Source: Sphingobacterium nematocida
Lineage (GTDB): Bacteria; Bacteroidota; Bacteroidia; Sphingobacteriales; Sphingobacteriaceae
Length of the DNA: 64,000 bases
Assembly (NCBI RefSeq): GCF_900168125.1
Contig: NZ_FUZF01000004.1
Coordinates: 124,001 to 188,000 of the forward strand
Direction: 5' to 3'
A program made the position numbers and the translations under genes. The notes beneath the pieces are model-generated. The model worked only from the letters and a program-made list of their open reading frames with translations. It made no database searches and was not told the DNA's origin. This document shows positions 34,306-44,201 of the stretch, piece after piece (the first letter of the stretch is position 1; every line of letters starts with the position of its first letter).

Positions 34306-35163
34306 ATGTTGTATGTTATTTTAAGTGTTTTTTGTAGTGTTAGCGTAGCTGTGATACTAAAATTAGCACGTGGAAAGTCGTTGAATGTACAGCAACTTGT
34401 ATTATGGAATTATCCAACTACAGTTGTATTGACATATTTTCTTTTGAAACCGTCTTTGACCGATATTCCTTGGCAGAAATTGCCGTATCAATTGTACGTC
34501 CCATTGACGGTATTATTGCCCACCCTTTTTATTTTTATAGCTTTGGCTATTAAGTATAGTGGTATTGTGAAGACTGATATTGCACAGCGTATGTCATTGT
34601 TTATACCTTTGTTTGCTTCTTTTTTGTTTTTTAATGAACAGGCTAACATAGGAAAGCTAATAGGCTTGGTGATCGGTTTGGTTGCTGTAATTTGTTCTGT
34701 GAGCTGGAATAAAGGTGGTGCTGACCAAAAATCAAGTAGTATACTATATCCGTCGATTGTTTTCGTTGGAATGGGAATTATCGATGTTTTGTTTAAACAG
34801 GTGGCACAACATAAAGAGTTAGCTTATATTGACTCTATGTTTTTTGTGTTTGTCGGGGCAATGTGCATCGCTTTTGTTATATTGACGTCCCGGTTATGGT
34901 TATGGAGAGAGAAAGCGGATTTAAGAAGTATTGTATGGGGGAGTGTTCTAGGGGTATTCAATTTTGCTAATATTTTTTTTTATATGAAAGCCCATCGCGC
35001 TATTCCAGAAAATCCATCCATTGTATTTACGACTATGAATGTAGGAGTTATTGTGTTAGGTTCTATAGTTGGAGTGTGGATGTTTAGGGAGAAACTTAGT
35101 TTTTTGAATAAGATAGGCCTCGTTTTGGCTATTGTCTCCATATTATTAATTACGTACCTGTGA
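34306..35163 (+). CDS. EamA/DMT superfamily transporter
   Basis: A 285-residue inner-membrane protein with ten predicted helices in two five-helix halves: the first half starts MLYVILSVFCSVSVAVILKLARG, and helix four-five holds the family-typical DIAQRMSLFIPLFASFLFFNEQANIGKLIGLVIGL; the second half ends TTMNVGVIVLGSIVGVWMFREKLSFLNKIGLVLAIVSILL. DMT proteins export or import metabolites; the substrate is not predictable. It is divergent from the pheA operon and overlaps the YigZ gene by four bases. Confidence 0.88.
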   Translation: MLYVILSVFCSVSVAVILKLARGKSLNVQQLVLWNYPTTVVLTYFLLKPSLTDIPWQKLPYQLYVPLTVLLPTLFIFIALAIKYSGIVKTDIAQRMSLFIPLFASFLFFNEQANIGKLIGLVIGLVAVICSVSWNKGGADQKSSSILYPSIVFVGMGIIDVLFKQVAQHKELAYIDSMFFVFVGAMCIAFVILTSRLWLWREKADLRSIVWGSVLGVFNFANIFFYMKAHRAIPENPSIVFTTMNVGVIVLGSIVGVWMFREKLSFLNKIGLVLAIVSILLITYL

Positions 35164-35777
35164 GTTTATTTGAAGATACATACTTAACGATCGAGCGCCC
35201 CTCTGAGGGCATTTTTAGAGATAAAGGTAGTAAGTTCATTGCCTATGCTTATCCATTTAAAAAAGAGAAGGACCTAAAGGAGATTATTGCAACGCTGAAA
35301 TCACTCCATCCAAAAGCAAGGCATCACTGTTGGGCATATCGTCTAGGCACAGACCGTAGTGTTTTTCGTCTTAATGATGATGGAGAACCTTCTGGCACTG
35401 CCGGTAGACCTATTTTAAATGTATTACTATCTAAGGATCTGACTAATATTTTGGTCGTGGTAGTACGTTATTTTGGAGGAACATTGCTTGGTGTCCCCGG
35501 CTTGATAAATGCATATAAGATGGCGACTCAGGAAGCATTAGCAGAGGTTGAGATCGTTGAAAAGACGGTCAATGATGTTTATGATCTGTCTTTTGAATAT
35601 TTGCAAATGAATGATGTGATGCGTTTATTAAAGGAGGAAGAAATTGGTGTTTTGAACCAACAATTTGATAACAAATGTGTTATTACTGTAGAAATTAGAA
35701 AAAATCTTGTAAACACGGTGTTGTCAAAATTGGATAAAATTGAGAAGACCAGAGCTAAATATTTGTACACTTTATGA
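35160..35777 (+). CDS. YigZ/IMPACT family protein
   Basis: A 205-residue protein with the N-terminal UPF0029/IMPACT domain (SKFIAYAYPFKKEKDLKEIIATLKSLHPKARHHCWAYRLG, then NDDGEPSGTAGRPIL and VVVRYFGGTLLGVPGLINAYKMA) and a C-terminal DUF1949 domain (about 135-200). The eukaryotic relative IMPACT inhibits Gcn2; the bacterial function is unknown. A GTG start at 35160 overlaps the previous stop, and its own stop overlaps the ATG of the phosphorylase, so translation is coupled. Confidence 0.93.
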   Translation: MSLFEDTYLTIERPSEGIFRDKGSKFIAYAYPFKKEKDLKEIIATLKSLHPKARHHCWAYRLGTDRSVFRLNDDGEPSGTAGRPILNVLLSKDLTNILVVVVRYFGGTLLGVPGLINAYKMATQEALAEVEIVEKTVNDVYDLSFEYLQMNDVMRLLKEEEIGVLNQQFDNKCVITVEIRKNLVNTVLSKLDKIEKTRAKYLYTL

Positions 35778-36631
35778 TAGCAGATACTGAACTGATTTTG
35801 AATGCGGACGGAAGTATATACCATCTCAATATTCTTCCGGATGATTTGGCTGATACGATAATATTTGTTGGTGATCCCGACCGAGTACCTTTGGTCTCAA
35901 AATATTTCGATAAAATAGAGATAAAGAAAGGAAAGCGAGAATTTGTGACACATACAGGGCTGTTACGAGGGCAACGTTTGTCGGTGATATCAACCGGTAT
36001 CGGTACGGATAATATTGATATAGTAATCAACGAAATAGATGCTTTGGTTAATGTAGATTTCTCAACGAAGACACTTAAGGATAAACTGAAAAGTGTAGAT
36101 ATTATACGTATTGGAACCTCTGGTTCCATACAGGGAAATATTCCGATAGGTACTATCTTGGCCAGCGAGTTTGCTATTGGCTTCGATAATTTAATGCAGT
36201 TTTACGTTAAAGCATACAGCCCCACGGAAGAAATCCTATCAGATAAGGTGGGGGTTCACTTTGCAAATCTGTCATTTCGTCCTTACATAGGCGCTGCGAG
36301 TTCTAAATTATTAGATCAATTCGCCTCAGAACTTGCACTAGGTATTACGATGACAGCTCCGGGATTTTATGGGCCGCAAGGGAGGAGTGTAAGATCACAT
36401 AATATGTATCCGGATTTGATACATAAGGCAAGCTCTTTCGTAACGGATGATGGTCGGTATATCACTAATCTAGAGATGGAAACGGCTGGAATTTACGCGC
36501 TTTCGAACATGTTTGGTCATCATGCACTTTCCATCAATGCAATATTAGCATCACGACTTGACGAAGAATTTTGTCCCAACCCTGCAGAAGTAATTGATAG
36601 AGCTATACAATATGTATTAAATCGGATTTGA
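35774..36631 (+). CDS. Nucleoside phosphorylase (uridine phosphorylase-like, PNP/UDP family)
   Basis: A 285-residue enzyme that cleaves a nucleoside with phosphate. Signatures: IIFVGDPDRVPLVSKYFDKIE at the start (family phosphate-binding GDPxR), SVISTGIGTDNIDIVINEIDAL, RIGTSGSIQGNIPIGTIL and the nucleoside-binding ITNLEMETAGIYALSNMFG near the C-terminus. Uridine versus purine preference is not resolved. Third gene of the coupled trio; it converges with rodA. Confidence 0.9.
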   Translation: MIADTELILNADGSIYHLNILPDDLADTIIFVGDPDRVPLVSKYFDKIEIKKGKREFVTHTGLLRGQRLSVISTGIGTDNIDIVINEIDALVNVDFSTKTLKDKLKSVDIIRIGTSGSIQGNIPIGTILASEFAIGFDNLMQFYVKAYSPTEEILSDKVGVHFANLSFRPYIGAASSKLLDQFASELALGITMTAPGFYGPQGRSVRSHNMYPDLIHKASSFVTDDGRYITNLEMETAGIYALSNMFGHHALSINAILASRLDEEFCPNPAEVIDRAIQYVLNRI

Positions 36632-36636
36632 TATTA

Positions 36637-37911
36637 TTAATTGGGAGATAAACCTTTACGAGTAGAATCAAATTTTAACATTATAAAAAGTAAAATTGTA
36701 AAACTCCACAGTGAGGATCCTCCGTAACTAACAAATGGCAAGGGGATTCCGATGATAGGAACTAATCCAATGGTCATACTTAGATTGATGAAGAAATGGA
36801 AGAATAAAATCGATGCAACGCAGTAGGAGTAAATGCGAGCGAAGGCGGTTCGCTGCCTTTCTGCAATATGTATAATTCGAAACAATAAAAATATGTAAAG
36901 AGCTACTACAGTAACAGAGCCTACAAACCCCCATTCTTCACCTATAGTACAAAAAATGAAGTCAGTGCTTTGTTCAGGTACGAAGTTATATTTGGTTTGC
37001 GTACCTTGAAGATATCCTTTACCAAAAAGTTGTCCTGATCCGATTGCTATTTGTGATTGATTTAGATTGTAGCCTTGATCTAAGGGATCATGAACTTTAC
37101 CAAGCAAAATCTCGATTCTGTTTCGTTGGTGTTGTTCCAAAATATTCTCCCAAACAAAATCAACACTCAATACATAAACAGATGAAGCTAAGCATAGTAG
37201 AGCGATATTAAGTATATGTTTTTGCTTTGATCTGTAAAAATATGCTAAGATTGTGCAAATTGCAAAGATAATTCCGATCAATATCCATTCGTTTTCAAGT
37301 ATCAATGCAAATACAAAAAGTACAATCGCTAAGCCGCCTAGCAATAGTAACTTTGTGTTAACATATCCTTCTCTATAGAAGACAAAAATCAAAGAGAAAA
37401 AAACGAGAGCGGAACCAGTATCCGGTTGTAATTTTATTAAAATAACAGGTAATAATACTATACTGGCAGCGACAGCAAGCGAGGTCAGATTGGGGGTTTT
37501 GTTAGCTTGTGTATTAAGATAGTAGGAGAGTAATAGACAAGTGGCTAGTTTTCCAAACTCAGACGGTTGTAATCGAAAGAAGCCAAGATCAATCCATGAT
37601 TGATTACCATTTACATTTTTTCCGACAAATAACACCACTATTAGAAGCAACATGACGAGGGCATACACAATAGGCGTGATCGATATAAAAAAACGTTGAT
37701 CAATGATAAGTATGCTAAAACCGATGATCAGAGCTGTAAATATATATAATGTTTGTTTACCATAATTTGTAGATAAATTGAATATCTCTGGGTGTTGAGG
37801 GTTATAAGCAGCAGCGTAGATGTTGAACAAACCTATTAAGCACAGGGCGAGCCACAATACAATAGTAATCCAATCTATTCGACCTAAAAAGCTGTTTTTT
37901 GTGCTATTCAT
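36637..37911 (-). CDS. rodA: Rod-shape peptidoglycan glycosyltransferase RodA
   Basis: A 424-residue SEDS-family membrane protein with about ten helices that polymerises lipid II together with PBP2. Motifs: DWITIVLWLALCLIGLFNIYAA, QPSEFGKLATCLLLSYYLN, the KLQPDTGSALVFF loop, NLNQSQIAIGSGQLFGKGYLQGTQTKYNFVPEQSTDFIFCTIGEEWGF, and GIPLPFVSYGGSSLWSF. It overlaps the PBP2 gene by eight bases as last gene of the mre operon. Confidence 0.97.
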   Translation of the reverse strand: MNSTKNSFLGRIDWITIVLWLALCLIGLFNIYAAAYNPQHPEIFNLSTNYGKQTLYIFTALIIGFSILIIDQRFFISITPIVYALVMLLLIVVLFVGKNVNGNQSWIDLGFFRLQPSEFGKLATCLLLSYYLNTQANKTPNLTSLAVAASIVLLPVILIKLQPDTGSALVFFSLIFVFYREGYVNTKLLLLGGLAIVLFVFALILENEWILIGIIFAICTILAYFYRSKQKHILNIALLCLASSVYVLSVDFVWENILEQHQRNRIEILLGKVHDPLDQGYNLNQSQIAIGSGQLFGKGYLQGTQTKYNFVPEQSTDFIFCTIGEEWGFVGSVTVVALYIFLLFRIIHIAERQRTAFARIYSYCVASILFFHFFINLSMTIGLVPIIGIPLPFVSYGGSSLWSFTILLFIMLKFDSTRKGLSPN

Positions 37912-39868
37912 ATCTTCCTTTTACTTGGCTGTGATGAACTAATAGAGTAGGCTTTTGTTGGATTGGGCCTGCCTTTTTTGTAGTTTTTAAAGTGTCCTTT
38001 TTGGCCGATGATGGAACGCTCTTCACCTCGTCGGTCTTAGTTTTTACTTTGGGCAATAAATTAGCGTTCAAAATACGGTCTTGCAAGTATTTGGGCAAGG
38101 TGATGGTATCCCTGAGATGTTTTTCTACGAGCATACTAGCTATAGGTCCAGCCCAGGTACCACCGTAACCAGCGTTTTCTACAAAAACTGCTATTGCTAT
38201 TTTAGGATTAACGCGGGGTGCAAACGCAAAGAATACAGCATGATTTTCACCGTGAGGATTTTGTACGGTCCCTGTTTTTCCGCACATCTCTATTCCGTTG
38301 ATGCGTACAGAGGCTCCTGTACCGCCAGCATTGACAGCACGACTCATTCCTTCTATAACAGGTTCATAGTGCTGAACATCTACACCAGCCCATATTTTCT
38401 CGGTAAATTCTTCTTTAATAATTTTTTTCTCTCCAATCCCTTTAATAAGATGTGGACGATAGTAAAAACCACGGTTAGCAACAATTGCCATAATATTTGC
38501 CATTTGGAGTGGTGTGATACCAAGTTCTCCCTGACCGATTGATTGAGATATACTATAGCTGGATCCCCATTTTTCACTGCCAAAACGTTTGGTGTAATAA
38601 CTGGCCGGATAAACGTTACCTCCTTTTTCTCCAGGCAAATCAATACCTAGCGGATGGCCTAGACCAAATTTATTAAGACCTTCACGCCATAGTTCATATG
38701 CTTTGGGACCCGACATACCTCTAGAATCAATCATCCTCGCGTAAACATAACCATAGTATGTATTGCATGAACGTTGTATAGATTTGACTAAGTCTGTAGG
38801 GCCATCTACATGGGTACAACGCATGATTCTGCCTGCTCCATATCGATAGCCTCCCGGGCAATTAAATATAGTATGGGGTGTAATAACACCAGCCTGTAAA
38901 CCTGTGAGTGCAGCGACAACCTTGAAAACAGATCCTGGAGGATAAGAGGCTTGGATAGGTCGATTAAACATTGGTTTATGAGGATCATATAACAGTTTCA
39001 TGTAGTTATTTCCTCGTTGTCTTCCAACCATTAAATTAGGATTGTAACTTGGGCTGCTCACATATGTTAGTATCTCCCCAGTTGAAGGTTCGATAGCCAC
39101 AACAGAACCGAGTTTGTTTTTCATCAACTTTTCAGCTAATAGCTGTAAGTCTTTATCCAGAGAAGATATTAGACCGTCTCCAGATACGGCTAAGGTGTCG
39201 AATTTTCCGTCTCTAAATGAGCCTTGAGCTCTACCGTGTTTGTCGACCATTTGGTTTCTTATACCGCGTTGGCCCCTTAAAAGCTCTTCATAGGAGCGCT
39301 CGACTCCTGAGGCACCAATATAGTCCCCGCGTTTGTAAAAGTTTTTTGAACGCTCAATGTCCTTTTCATTTACTTCTTGAATATAACCCAAAAATTGCGC
39401 AGCAATACTATCAGGATATTGACGTACAGTACGGGGTTGTGTTTGAAAACCCCTGAATTTATCTAAATGTTCCTGAAGTACGGCAAAGGTTTCTGCGCTC
39501 ATCATTCCCTCAAATGTTGAAGCGCGGAAGGGGGAAAACGAACGGGCTTTATTCATCCGGGAGATAAAACCTGCTTTGTCAATTTCAAGTAATCGACACA
39601 ACAATAATGTATCTATGTCTTTTACCTCACGAGGTATGACTAGTAGGTCATAGACTGGTTCGTTTTGAACAAGTACTTTTCCATTTCTATCCAAAATGAC
39701 TCCTCTCGCGGGGTATACTACAGTTTTTCGAAGGACATTATTGTTGGCAGACAATAGATAAGAGTCATCTATAATCTGAAGATAGAAGAGTCGTGCTACA
39801 ATGATCAAGGCTATTGCAATAAATATTCCTTGTATAATGTACTTTCGTTCGAAGAAACTATTGTTCAT
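37904..39868 (-). CDS. mrdA: Penicillin-binding protein 2
   Basis: A 654-residue transpeptidase that crosslinks peptidoglycan made by RodA. One N-terminal membrane helix (IIQGIFIAIALIIVARLFYLQII), a pedestal domain (about 50-220), then the transpeptidase domain with SxxK in YPPGSVFKVVA, SxN in RSCNTYYGYV and KTG in CGKTGTVQNPHG. The C-terminal tail of about 45 residues is Lys/Thr-rich. Encoded between mreD and rodA, the usual order in Bacteroidota. Confidence 0.97.
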   Translation of the reverse strand: MNNSFFERKYIIQGIFIAIALIIVARLFYLQIIDDSYLLSANNNVLRKTVVYPARGVILDRNGKVLVQNEPVYDLLVIPREVKDIDTLLLCRLLEIDKAGFISRMNKARSFSPFRASTFEGMMSAETFAVLQEHLDKFRGFQTQPRTVRQYPDSIAAQFLGYIQEVNEKDIERSKNFYKRGDYIGASGVERSYEELLRGQRGIRNQMVDKHGRAQGSFRDGKFDTLAVSGDGLISSLDKDLQLLAEKLMKNKLGSVVAIEPSTGEILTYVSSPSYNPNLMVGRQRGNNYMKLLYDPHKPMFNRPIQASYPPGSVFKVVAALTGLQAGVITPHTIFNCPGGYRYGAGRIMRCTHVDGPTDLVKSIQRSCNTYYGYVYARMIDSRGMSGPKAYELWREGLNKFGLGHPLGIDLPGEKGGNVYPASYYTKRFGSEKWGSSYSISQSIGQGELGITPLQMANIMAIVANRGFYYRPHLIKGIGEKKIIKEEFTEKIWAGVDVQHYEPVIEGMSRAVNAGGTGASVRINGIEMCGKTGTVQNPHGENHAVFFAFAPRVNPKIAIAVFVENAGYGGTWAGPIASMLVEKHLRDTITLPKYLQDRILNANLLPKVKTKTDEVKSVPSSAKKDTLKTTKKAGPIQQKPTLLVHHSQVKGRYE

Positions 39869-39874
39869 GTCACT

Positions 39875-40399
39875 TTAGTTAATCAATCTCGATTTACGAT
39901 TGTAGGTAATCAAACTGATGATAAGAATGACTACTACAGTGAATAAGCTGCTGAAAAGTATACTCGCTAATGTGTATAGTATATTTTGAAAAGAGAAAAC
40001 TTCAATTAGAAACAAGGTAAGGTGATGTATAAGCGTACCTAATAATAAATAAGTTGAAAACCACTTAAATCCCATATTGCCCCAACTTGGAGTTTGGAAA
40101 GAACCCTGCTCATCGATTTCCAACGTGATTTTGTGAAAAAAGATACGAAACCAAGCCAATGCGATACATGCAGCGGCATGTACTCCCATGCTGTCATAAA
40201 ATGCATCTACGGTAAGACCTGTTAAAAAAGCTAATAGAAAAAGAAAGAAATTGGATATGCCTGTAGGTAATAATAGTATGATTAGAATGTAAGGAAATAA
40301 TGCTGCTACATTGTAATATCCAATATTTTTGAATACGGCTACTTGTAATACAATTAGTATCAAGAAGCGGATGATATTGAAAATGATTACTCTAGCCAT
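39875..40399 (-). CDS. mreD: Rod shape-determining protein MreD
   Basis: A 174-residue inner-membrane protein with five or six helices (IIRFLILIVLQVAVFKNIGYYNVAALFPYILIILLLP at the start), matching Bacteroidota MreD in length, hydropathy and operon place. It couples MreC to the elongation complex. It overlaps mreC by eight bases and is six bases before mrdA. Confidence 0.92.
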   Translation of the reverse strand: MARVIIFNIIRFLILIVLQVAVFKNIGYYNVAALFPYILIILLLPTGISNFFLFLLAFLTGLTVDAFYDSMGVHAAACIALAWFRIFFHKITLEIDEQGSFQTPSWGNMGFKWFSTYLLLGTLIHHLTLFLIEVFSFQNILYTLASILFSSLFTVVVILIISLITYNRKSRLIN

Positions 40400-41234
40400 T
40401 ATCTTTATTTTGTCTTTCCAATTCCATTTTCTCTATTGCCATTTTATCTTTTACGATATAGACATGATTTAGATTAACGAAGTTTGTTGTCAATAGAACT
40501 CTTATGTCTTTGAAGCTCTCACCTGATGTTAAGTCAGTCTGGACGATATGCCCAATCTTTATCCCTTTAGGAAACTTTGTGGAATATCCTGATGTAAAAA
40601 CAGGTTGCCCTACATAGACCTTTACATGATTGGGAATATCTCGTACCATAGCATAGCGAGGGTCCTTGTTATTGCCCCAAACTAAGGAACCGAATGCTGT
40701 ACTGCTGCTGTCCAATGTGACAGATATTTTACTGTCTGGGTGCAACAGTGATTTTACGGTGCTAAAATGCGCTGATACATTCAAAACTGTACCGACAACT
40801 CCATTCGAGGTAATTACTCCCATGTCTTTTTCTATACCGTCTATAGTACCTTTATCAATAGTTAGATAATTACTTTTTTGGTTGACACTATTGTTTACAA
40901 CTGATGCGACAAGAAAGTCATAACGCGATTCATCTATACTATCAATAAAGTGTATGGCTTCTGTTGTACTATCGGAAGACATTATATTTTGTAATTGTTG
41001 ACGTAGGAGTGCGTTTTCTTCTGCGAGCTGTTCATTTGTGGTACGTAACGAGAGGTATTCTTTCCATGAATTTACATTTTCATAAAAAGATCCAATAATC
41101 ACATTCGAGGAATTTACAAACGAAGAACGTTGGTAATTGTTATTTTGGACGACGAGGAAAATGGAAAAAGTGAAAAAAAGTACAAACCAAAAAAAGGCGT
41201 TATATCTTACCAAAAAAAGCCATAGGTTTTTCAT
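40392..41234 (-). CDS. mreC: Rod shape-determining protein MreC
   Basis: A 280-residue bitopic protein: one N-terminal helix (FFWFVLFFTFSIFLVV), a coiled coil (about 58-95; LRTTNEQLAEENALLRQQLQN), then the beta-rich periplasmic domain with the conserved NYLTIDKGTIDGIEKDMGVITSNGVVGTV block. It activates PBP2-RodA. The gene is preceded by an intrinsic terminator that separates it from mreB. Confidence 0.96.
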   Translation of the reverse strand: MKNLWLFLVRYNAFFWFVLFFTFSIFLVVQNNNYQRSSFVNSSNVIIGSFYENVNSWKEYLSLRTTNEQLAEENALLRQQLQNIMSSDSTTEAIHFIDSIDESRYDFLVASVVNNSVNQKSNYLTIDKGTIDGIEKDMGVITSNGVVGTVLNVSAHFSTVKSLLHPDSKISVTLDSSSTAFGSLVWGNNKDPRYAMVRDIPNHVKVYVGQPVFTSGYSTKFPKGIKIGHIVQTDLTSGESFKDIRVLLTTNFVNLNHVYIVKDKMAIEKMELERQNKDNG

Positions 41235-41263
41235 GTTTTTCCGTAGAGATTTATTTCGTTGTC

Positions 41264-41308
41264 TAAAAAATACGCGATATAGAAGAAGCTTAACTTTTCT
41301 ATATCGCG
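41264..41308 (-). terminator. Intrinsic terminator between mreB and mreC
   Basis: A 12-bp perfect stem (41273-41284 with 41297-41308; arm CGCGATATAGAA) followed on the minus strand by TATTTTTT. It lies after mreB and 30 bases before mreC, so it should reduce transcription of mreCD-mrdA-rodA relative to mreB. Confidence 0.85.
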
Positions 41309-41342
41309 CAGAAGTAATTATATTTTACCTTATTTATTAACC

Positions 41343-42365
41343 TTACTGCATCAAAAACTTGAATCGTCCAATATTCTTGAGCGCTATTCCTGTTCCTCTT
41401 ACAACAGCGCGTAACGGATCTTCAGCAACGTGTATAGGTAATTTTGTTTTGGCTTGTAGTCTTTTGTCTAGACCTCTCAGTAATGCACCACCACCGGTTA
41501 AATATATTCCGGTCTGATATATATCCGCAGATAATTCAGGTGGAGTGATTTCTAATGCCTTTAGTATCGCCTCTTCAATTTTTGAAATAGACTTATCTAA
41601 ACAATGTGCTATTTCAGTATAAGAAACGGTTATTTGTTTTGGAATACCGGTCATTAAGTCACGACCTTGTACTGCGAAATCTTCTGGTGGATCTGTAAGT
41701 TCAGGGAGAGCTGCACCAACCTCGATTTTAATTTTTTCGGCTGTTCTGTCGCCAATCATAATATTATGTTGACGACGAATGTATTGTACAATGTCAGAAT
41801 CAAAGTTGTCTCCACCAACACGAATAGATTGATCACATACAATTCCTGATAGTGCGATAACAGCGATCTCCGTAGTACCGCCACCAATATCAATAATCAT
41901 ATTTCCTACAGGTTCCTCTACATCAATACCAATACCTACTGCAGCCGCCATAGGTTCGTGGATGAGATATACCTCTTTTGCTCCAGCAATCTCTGCTGAA
42001 TCTCGAACAGCACGTTTCTCCACTTCTGTAATGCCTGATGGGATACATACCACCATGCGTAGTGACGGGAAGAACCATGATTTACCGTTGGTAACTAATT
42101 TAACCATTCCTCGGATTAAATGCTCGGCAGCTGTAAAGTCCGCTATAACACCATCTCTTAGAGGTCTAACTGTTTTTATGTTGTCATGGGTTTTGCCTTC
42201 CATTTGCATAGCCTGTCTGCCTATCGCAATCACTTTATTCGTCGTCCGATCAAAAGCTACGATCGAAGGCTCGTCCACTACGACTTTGTCATTATGTATT
42301 ATTAAGGTATTTGCTGTACCCAAGTCAATCGCAACTTCTTGCGTGAACCAATTGAATAACCCCAT
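41343..42365 (-). CDS. mreB: Rod shape-determining actin homologue MreB
   Basis: A 340-residue actin-fold ATPase forming membrane-associated filaments that guide cell elongation. Motifs: phosphate-1 loop AIDLGTANTLI, connect-1/phosphate-2 MIIDIGGGTTEIAVIALSGIV, adenosine motif YLTGGGALLRGLDKRL, and VCIPSGITEVEKRAVRDSAEIAGAKEVYLIHEPMAAAVG. Length is standard. It heads the elongation operon, with 147 bases between it and the unrelated M1 peptidase gene upstream. Confidence 0.98.
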   Translation of the reverse strand: MGLFNWFTQEVAIDLGTANTLIIHNDKVVVDEPSIVAFDRTTNKVIAIGRQAMQMEGKTHDNIKTVRPLRDGVIADFTAAEHLIRGMVKLVTNGKSWFFPSLRMVVCIPSGITEVEKRAVRDSAEIAGAKEVYLIHEPMAAAVGIGIDVEEPVGNMIIDIGGGTTEIAVIALSGIVCDQSIRVGGDNFDSDIVQYIRRQHNIMIGDRTAEKIKIEVGAALPELTDPPEDFAVQGRDLMTGIPKQITVSYTEIAHCLDKSISKIEEAILKALEITPPELSADIYQTGIYLTGGGALLRGLDKRLQAKTKLPIHVAEDPLRAVVRGTGIALKNIGRFKFLMQ

Positions 42366-42512
42366 TTAGTAAGTCCTAATTCTGTTTTTAATTTAATGCA
42401 AACCTAATGAAAAAAAATCTATTATAGTAACCGAACTCTACAAAAAAATCAAATAAAATTACAATGATTTTCGGTCACAAACTATCTGTTAGAAACGTTT
42501 TAGATCCCCTGA

Positions 42513-44201
42513 TTATTGTATTAAAGTGCCGATATAATAGTTGTATGTATCTATTTCTATATTATCTTTTTGTAAGCCAGGTATCTCTATTTTTGTAAAC
42601 CTATCCTTAAGTAATATACGGGCCTTTTTCTGGCCTTTTAATCCGATGTGTACTGGCATGTTGAAATCTGGGATATCACTAATCCATCTCCCTAATACGT
42701 TTCCGTCTGATCCGATTTGGATTTCCAATGTAGGTATACCTGTGGTTTGAACATATTGAGCAAAGAAGGGACGTAGATTGAAACCGGATTCAGTGCTTAC
42801 AAAATTAACAATATCATCGTAATCTACTCCCGAATGGTAGAATTTTTCATTAAGACCTCTGAGTATTGATCTCCATTTTTCGTCGTTGTCAATTATTGTA
42901 CGTATCATATTCTGTATTACGCCTCCTTTCAGATACATATCTCCAGAACCCTCCTTGTTTACATGGTAAGGCCCTTGTAGAGGTCTGTCATTGAGAATGC
43001 CTTTACGATTTCCATGAACATAATCTTGACTTGCTTTTTTACCATAGAAGTAGTCAATGAATAATGCTTCGGAGTAATTGGTGAAGCTCTCGTGTATCCA
43101 CATGTCGCCCAGGTCTTTTGCTGTAATATTGTTGCCAAACCATTCATGGCCCGATTCATGAACAATGATGAAGTCCCATTTTTTACCCCAGCCTGTGTTA
43201 GATCCGTCGCTGCCTAGATATCCGTTTTGGTATTTGTTCCCGTAAGCAATTGCACTTTGGTGCTCCATTCCTAAATGAGCTGTTTCAACGAGCTTATATC
43301 CATCTTTGTAGAATGGATAAGGGCCAAACCAATGTTCAAATGCTTGTAGGGTTTCTCTCACATTTTTTTGTAGATGTTCTCTTTTATTTTTTTTATTATT
43401 CTCTCGCAGGACATAATAATCAAGATCCAAGTTACCATCTTCTCCTTTATAAGTTTCTTTAAAATGGATGTAGTCACCGATATTTAAAGCGACGTTATAG
43501 TTGTTTATAGGATTTTCTACTTTCCAATGAAATTTGCGATAGCCGTCTTTGAGATCTTCGGTATGCAGGAGTCTTCCGTTGGAAACGTTGGTTAAATTTT
43601 TTGGAACCGAAACAGAAATCAACATACTATCCACTTCGTCGGACTGATGATCTTTATTGGGCCACCATACACTTGCTCCCAATCCTTGACAAGCAGTGGC
43701 TATAAAAGGGAGACCATTATTGTCTGTTTTCCAATCAAATCCACCATCCCAAGGGGCACGAGTAGCCTGTAACGGATGTCCGGAATAATACACTGTAAAA
43801 GAATCTATTTTTCCTTGTTCAATAGTTTTGGGGAAATCTATAAATACAGCATTATAAGACCTTTCAAATGGTAGGTCTCTCCCTTGATATTTGATTTTGT
43901 CAATACTTAAGTTGTCGAACAAATCGAACTGTAGGCGGTTGAACGGATTGATTGCTTGGAATTTGAATAGATTAGAACCGGAAATAAATTTGTTGTCAAT
44001 ATCAACACGAACATCTAGATGGTAATATAAGATGTCGTAACAGGTTCGCAGAGGGGTTAATTGACCGCGTAACGAATCTGCTTTAGAGAATATCTCTTTG
44101 GCCTTCATCAGTTGCGCATTATTCTCCTTGGGTATAGTTGTGATTGTAAGGATAAGGAGAACAGAGAATAAATTTAAGGATCTATGCATTGATTTCAGCA
44201 T
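42513..44201 (-). CDS. M1 family zinc aminopeptidase-like metallopeptidase
   Basis: A 562-residue secreted enzyme with signal peptide (about 1-29), an N-terminal beta domain, and the gluzincin catalytic domain. Zinc ligands are in HESGHEWFGNNITAKDLGDMWIHE (HExxH-x18-E). The exopeptidase GAMEN motif is replaced by LGMEHQSAIAYG, as in the Bacteroidota subgroup. It should trim peptides in the periplasm or outside. The start lies 20 bases inside the preceding thioesterase gene, which is therefore its operon partner. Confidence 0.93.
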   Translation of the reverse strand: MLKSMHRSLNLFSVLLILTITTIPKENNAQLMKAKEIFSKADSLRGQLTPLRTCYDILYYHLDVRVDIDNKFISGSNLFKFQAINPFNRLQFDLFDNLSIDKIKYQGRDLPFERSYNAVFIDFPKTIEQGKIDSFTVYYSGHPLQATRAPWDGGFDWKTDNNGLPFIATACQGLGASVWWPNKDHQSDEVDSMLISVSVPKNLTNVSNGRLLHTEDLKDGYRKFHWKVENPINNYNVALNIGDYIHFKETYKGEDGNLDLDYYVLRENNKKNKREHLQKNVRETLQAFEHWFGPYPFYKDGYKLVETAHLGMEHQSAIAYGNKYQNGYLGSDGSNTGWGKKWDFIIVHESGHEWFGNNITAKDLGDMWIHESFTNYSEALFIDYFYGKKASQDYVHGNRKGILNDRPLQGPYHVNKEGSGDMYLKGGVIQNMIRTIIDNDEKWRSILRGLNEKFYHSGVDYDDIVNFVSTESGFNLRPFFAQYVQTTGIPTLEIQIGSDGNVLGRWISDIPDFNMPVHIGLKGQKKARILLKDRFTKIEIPGLQKDNIEIDTYNYYIGTLIQ

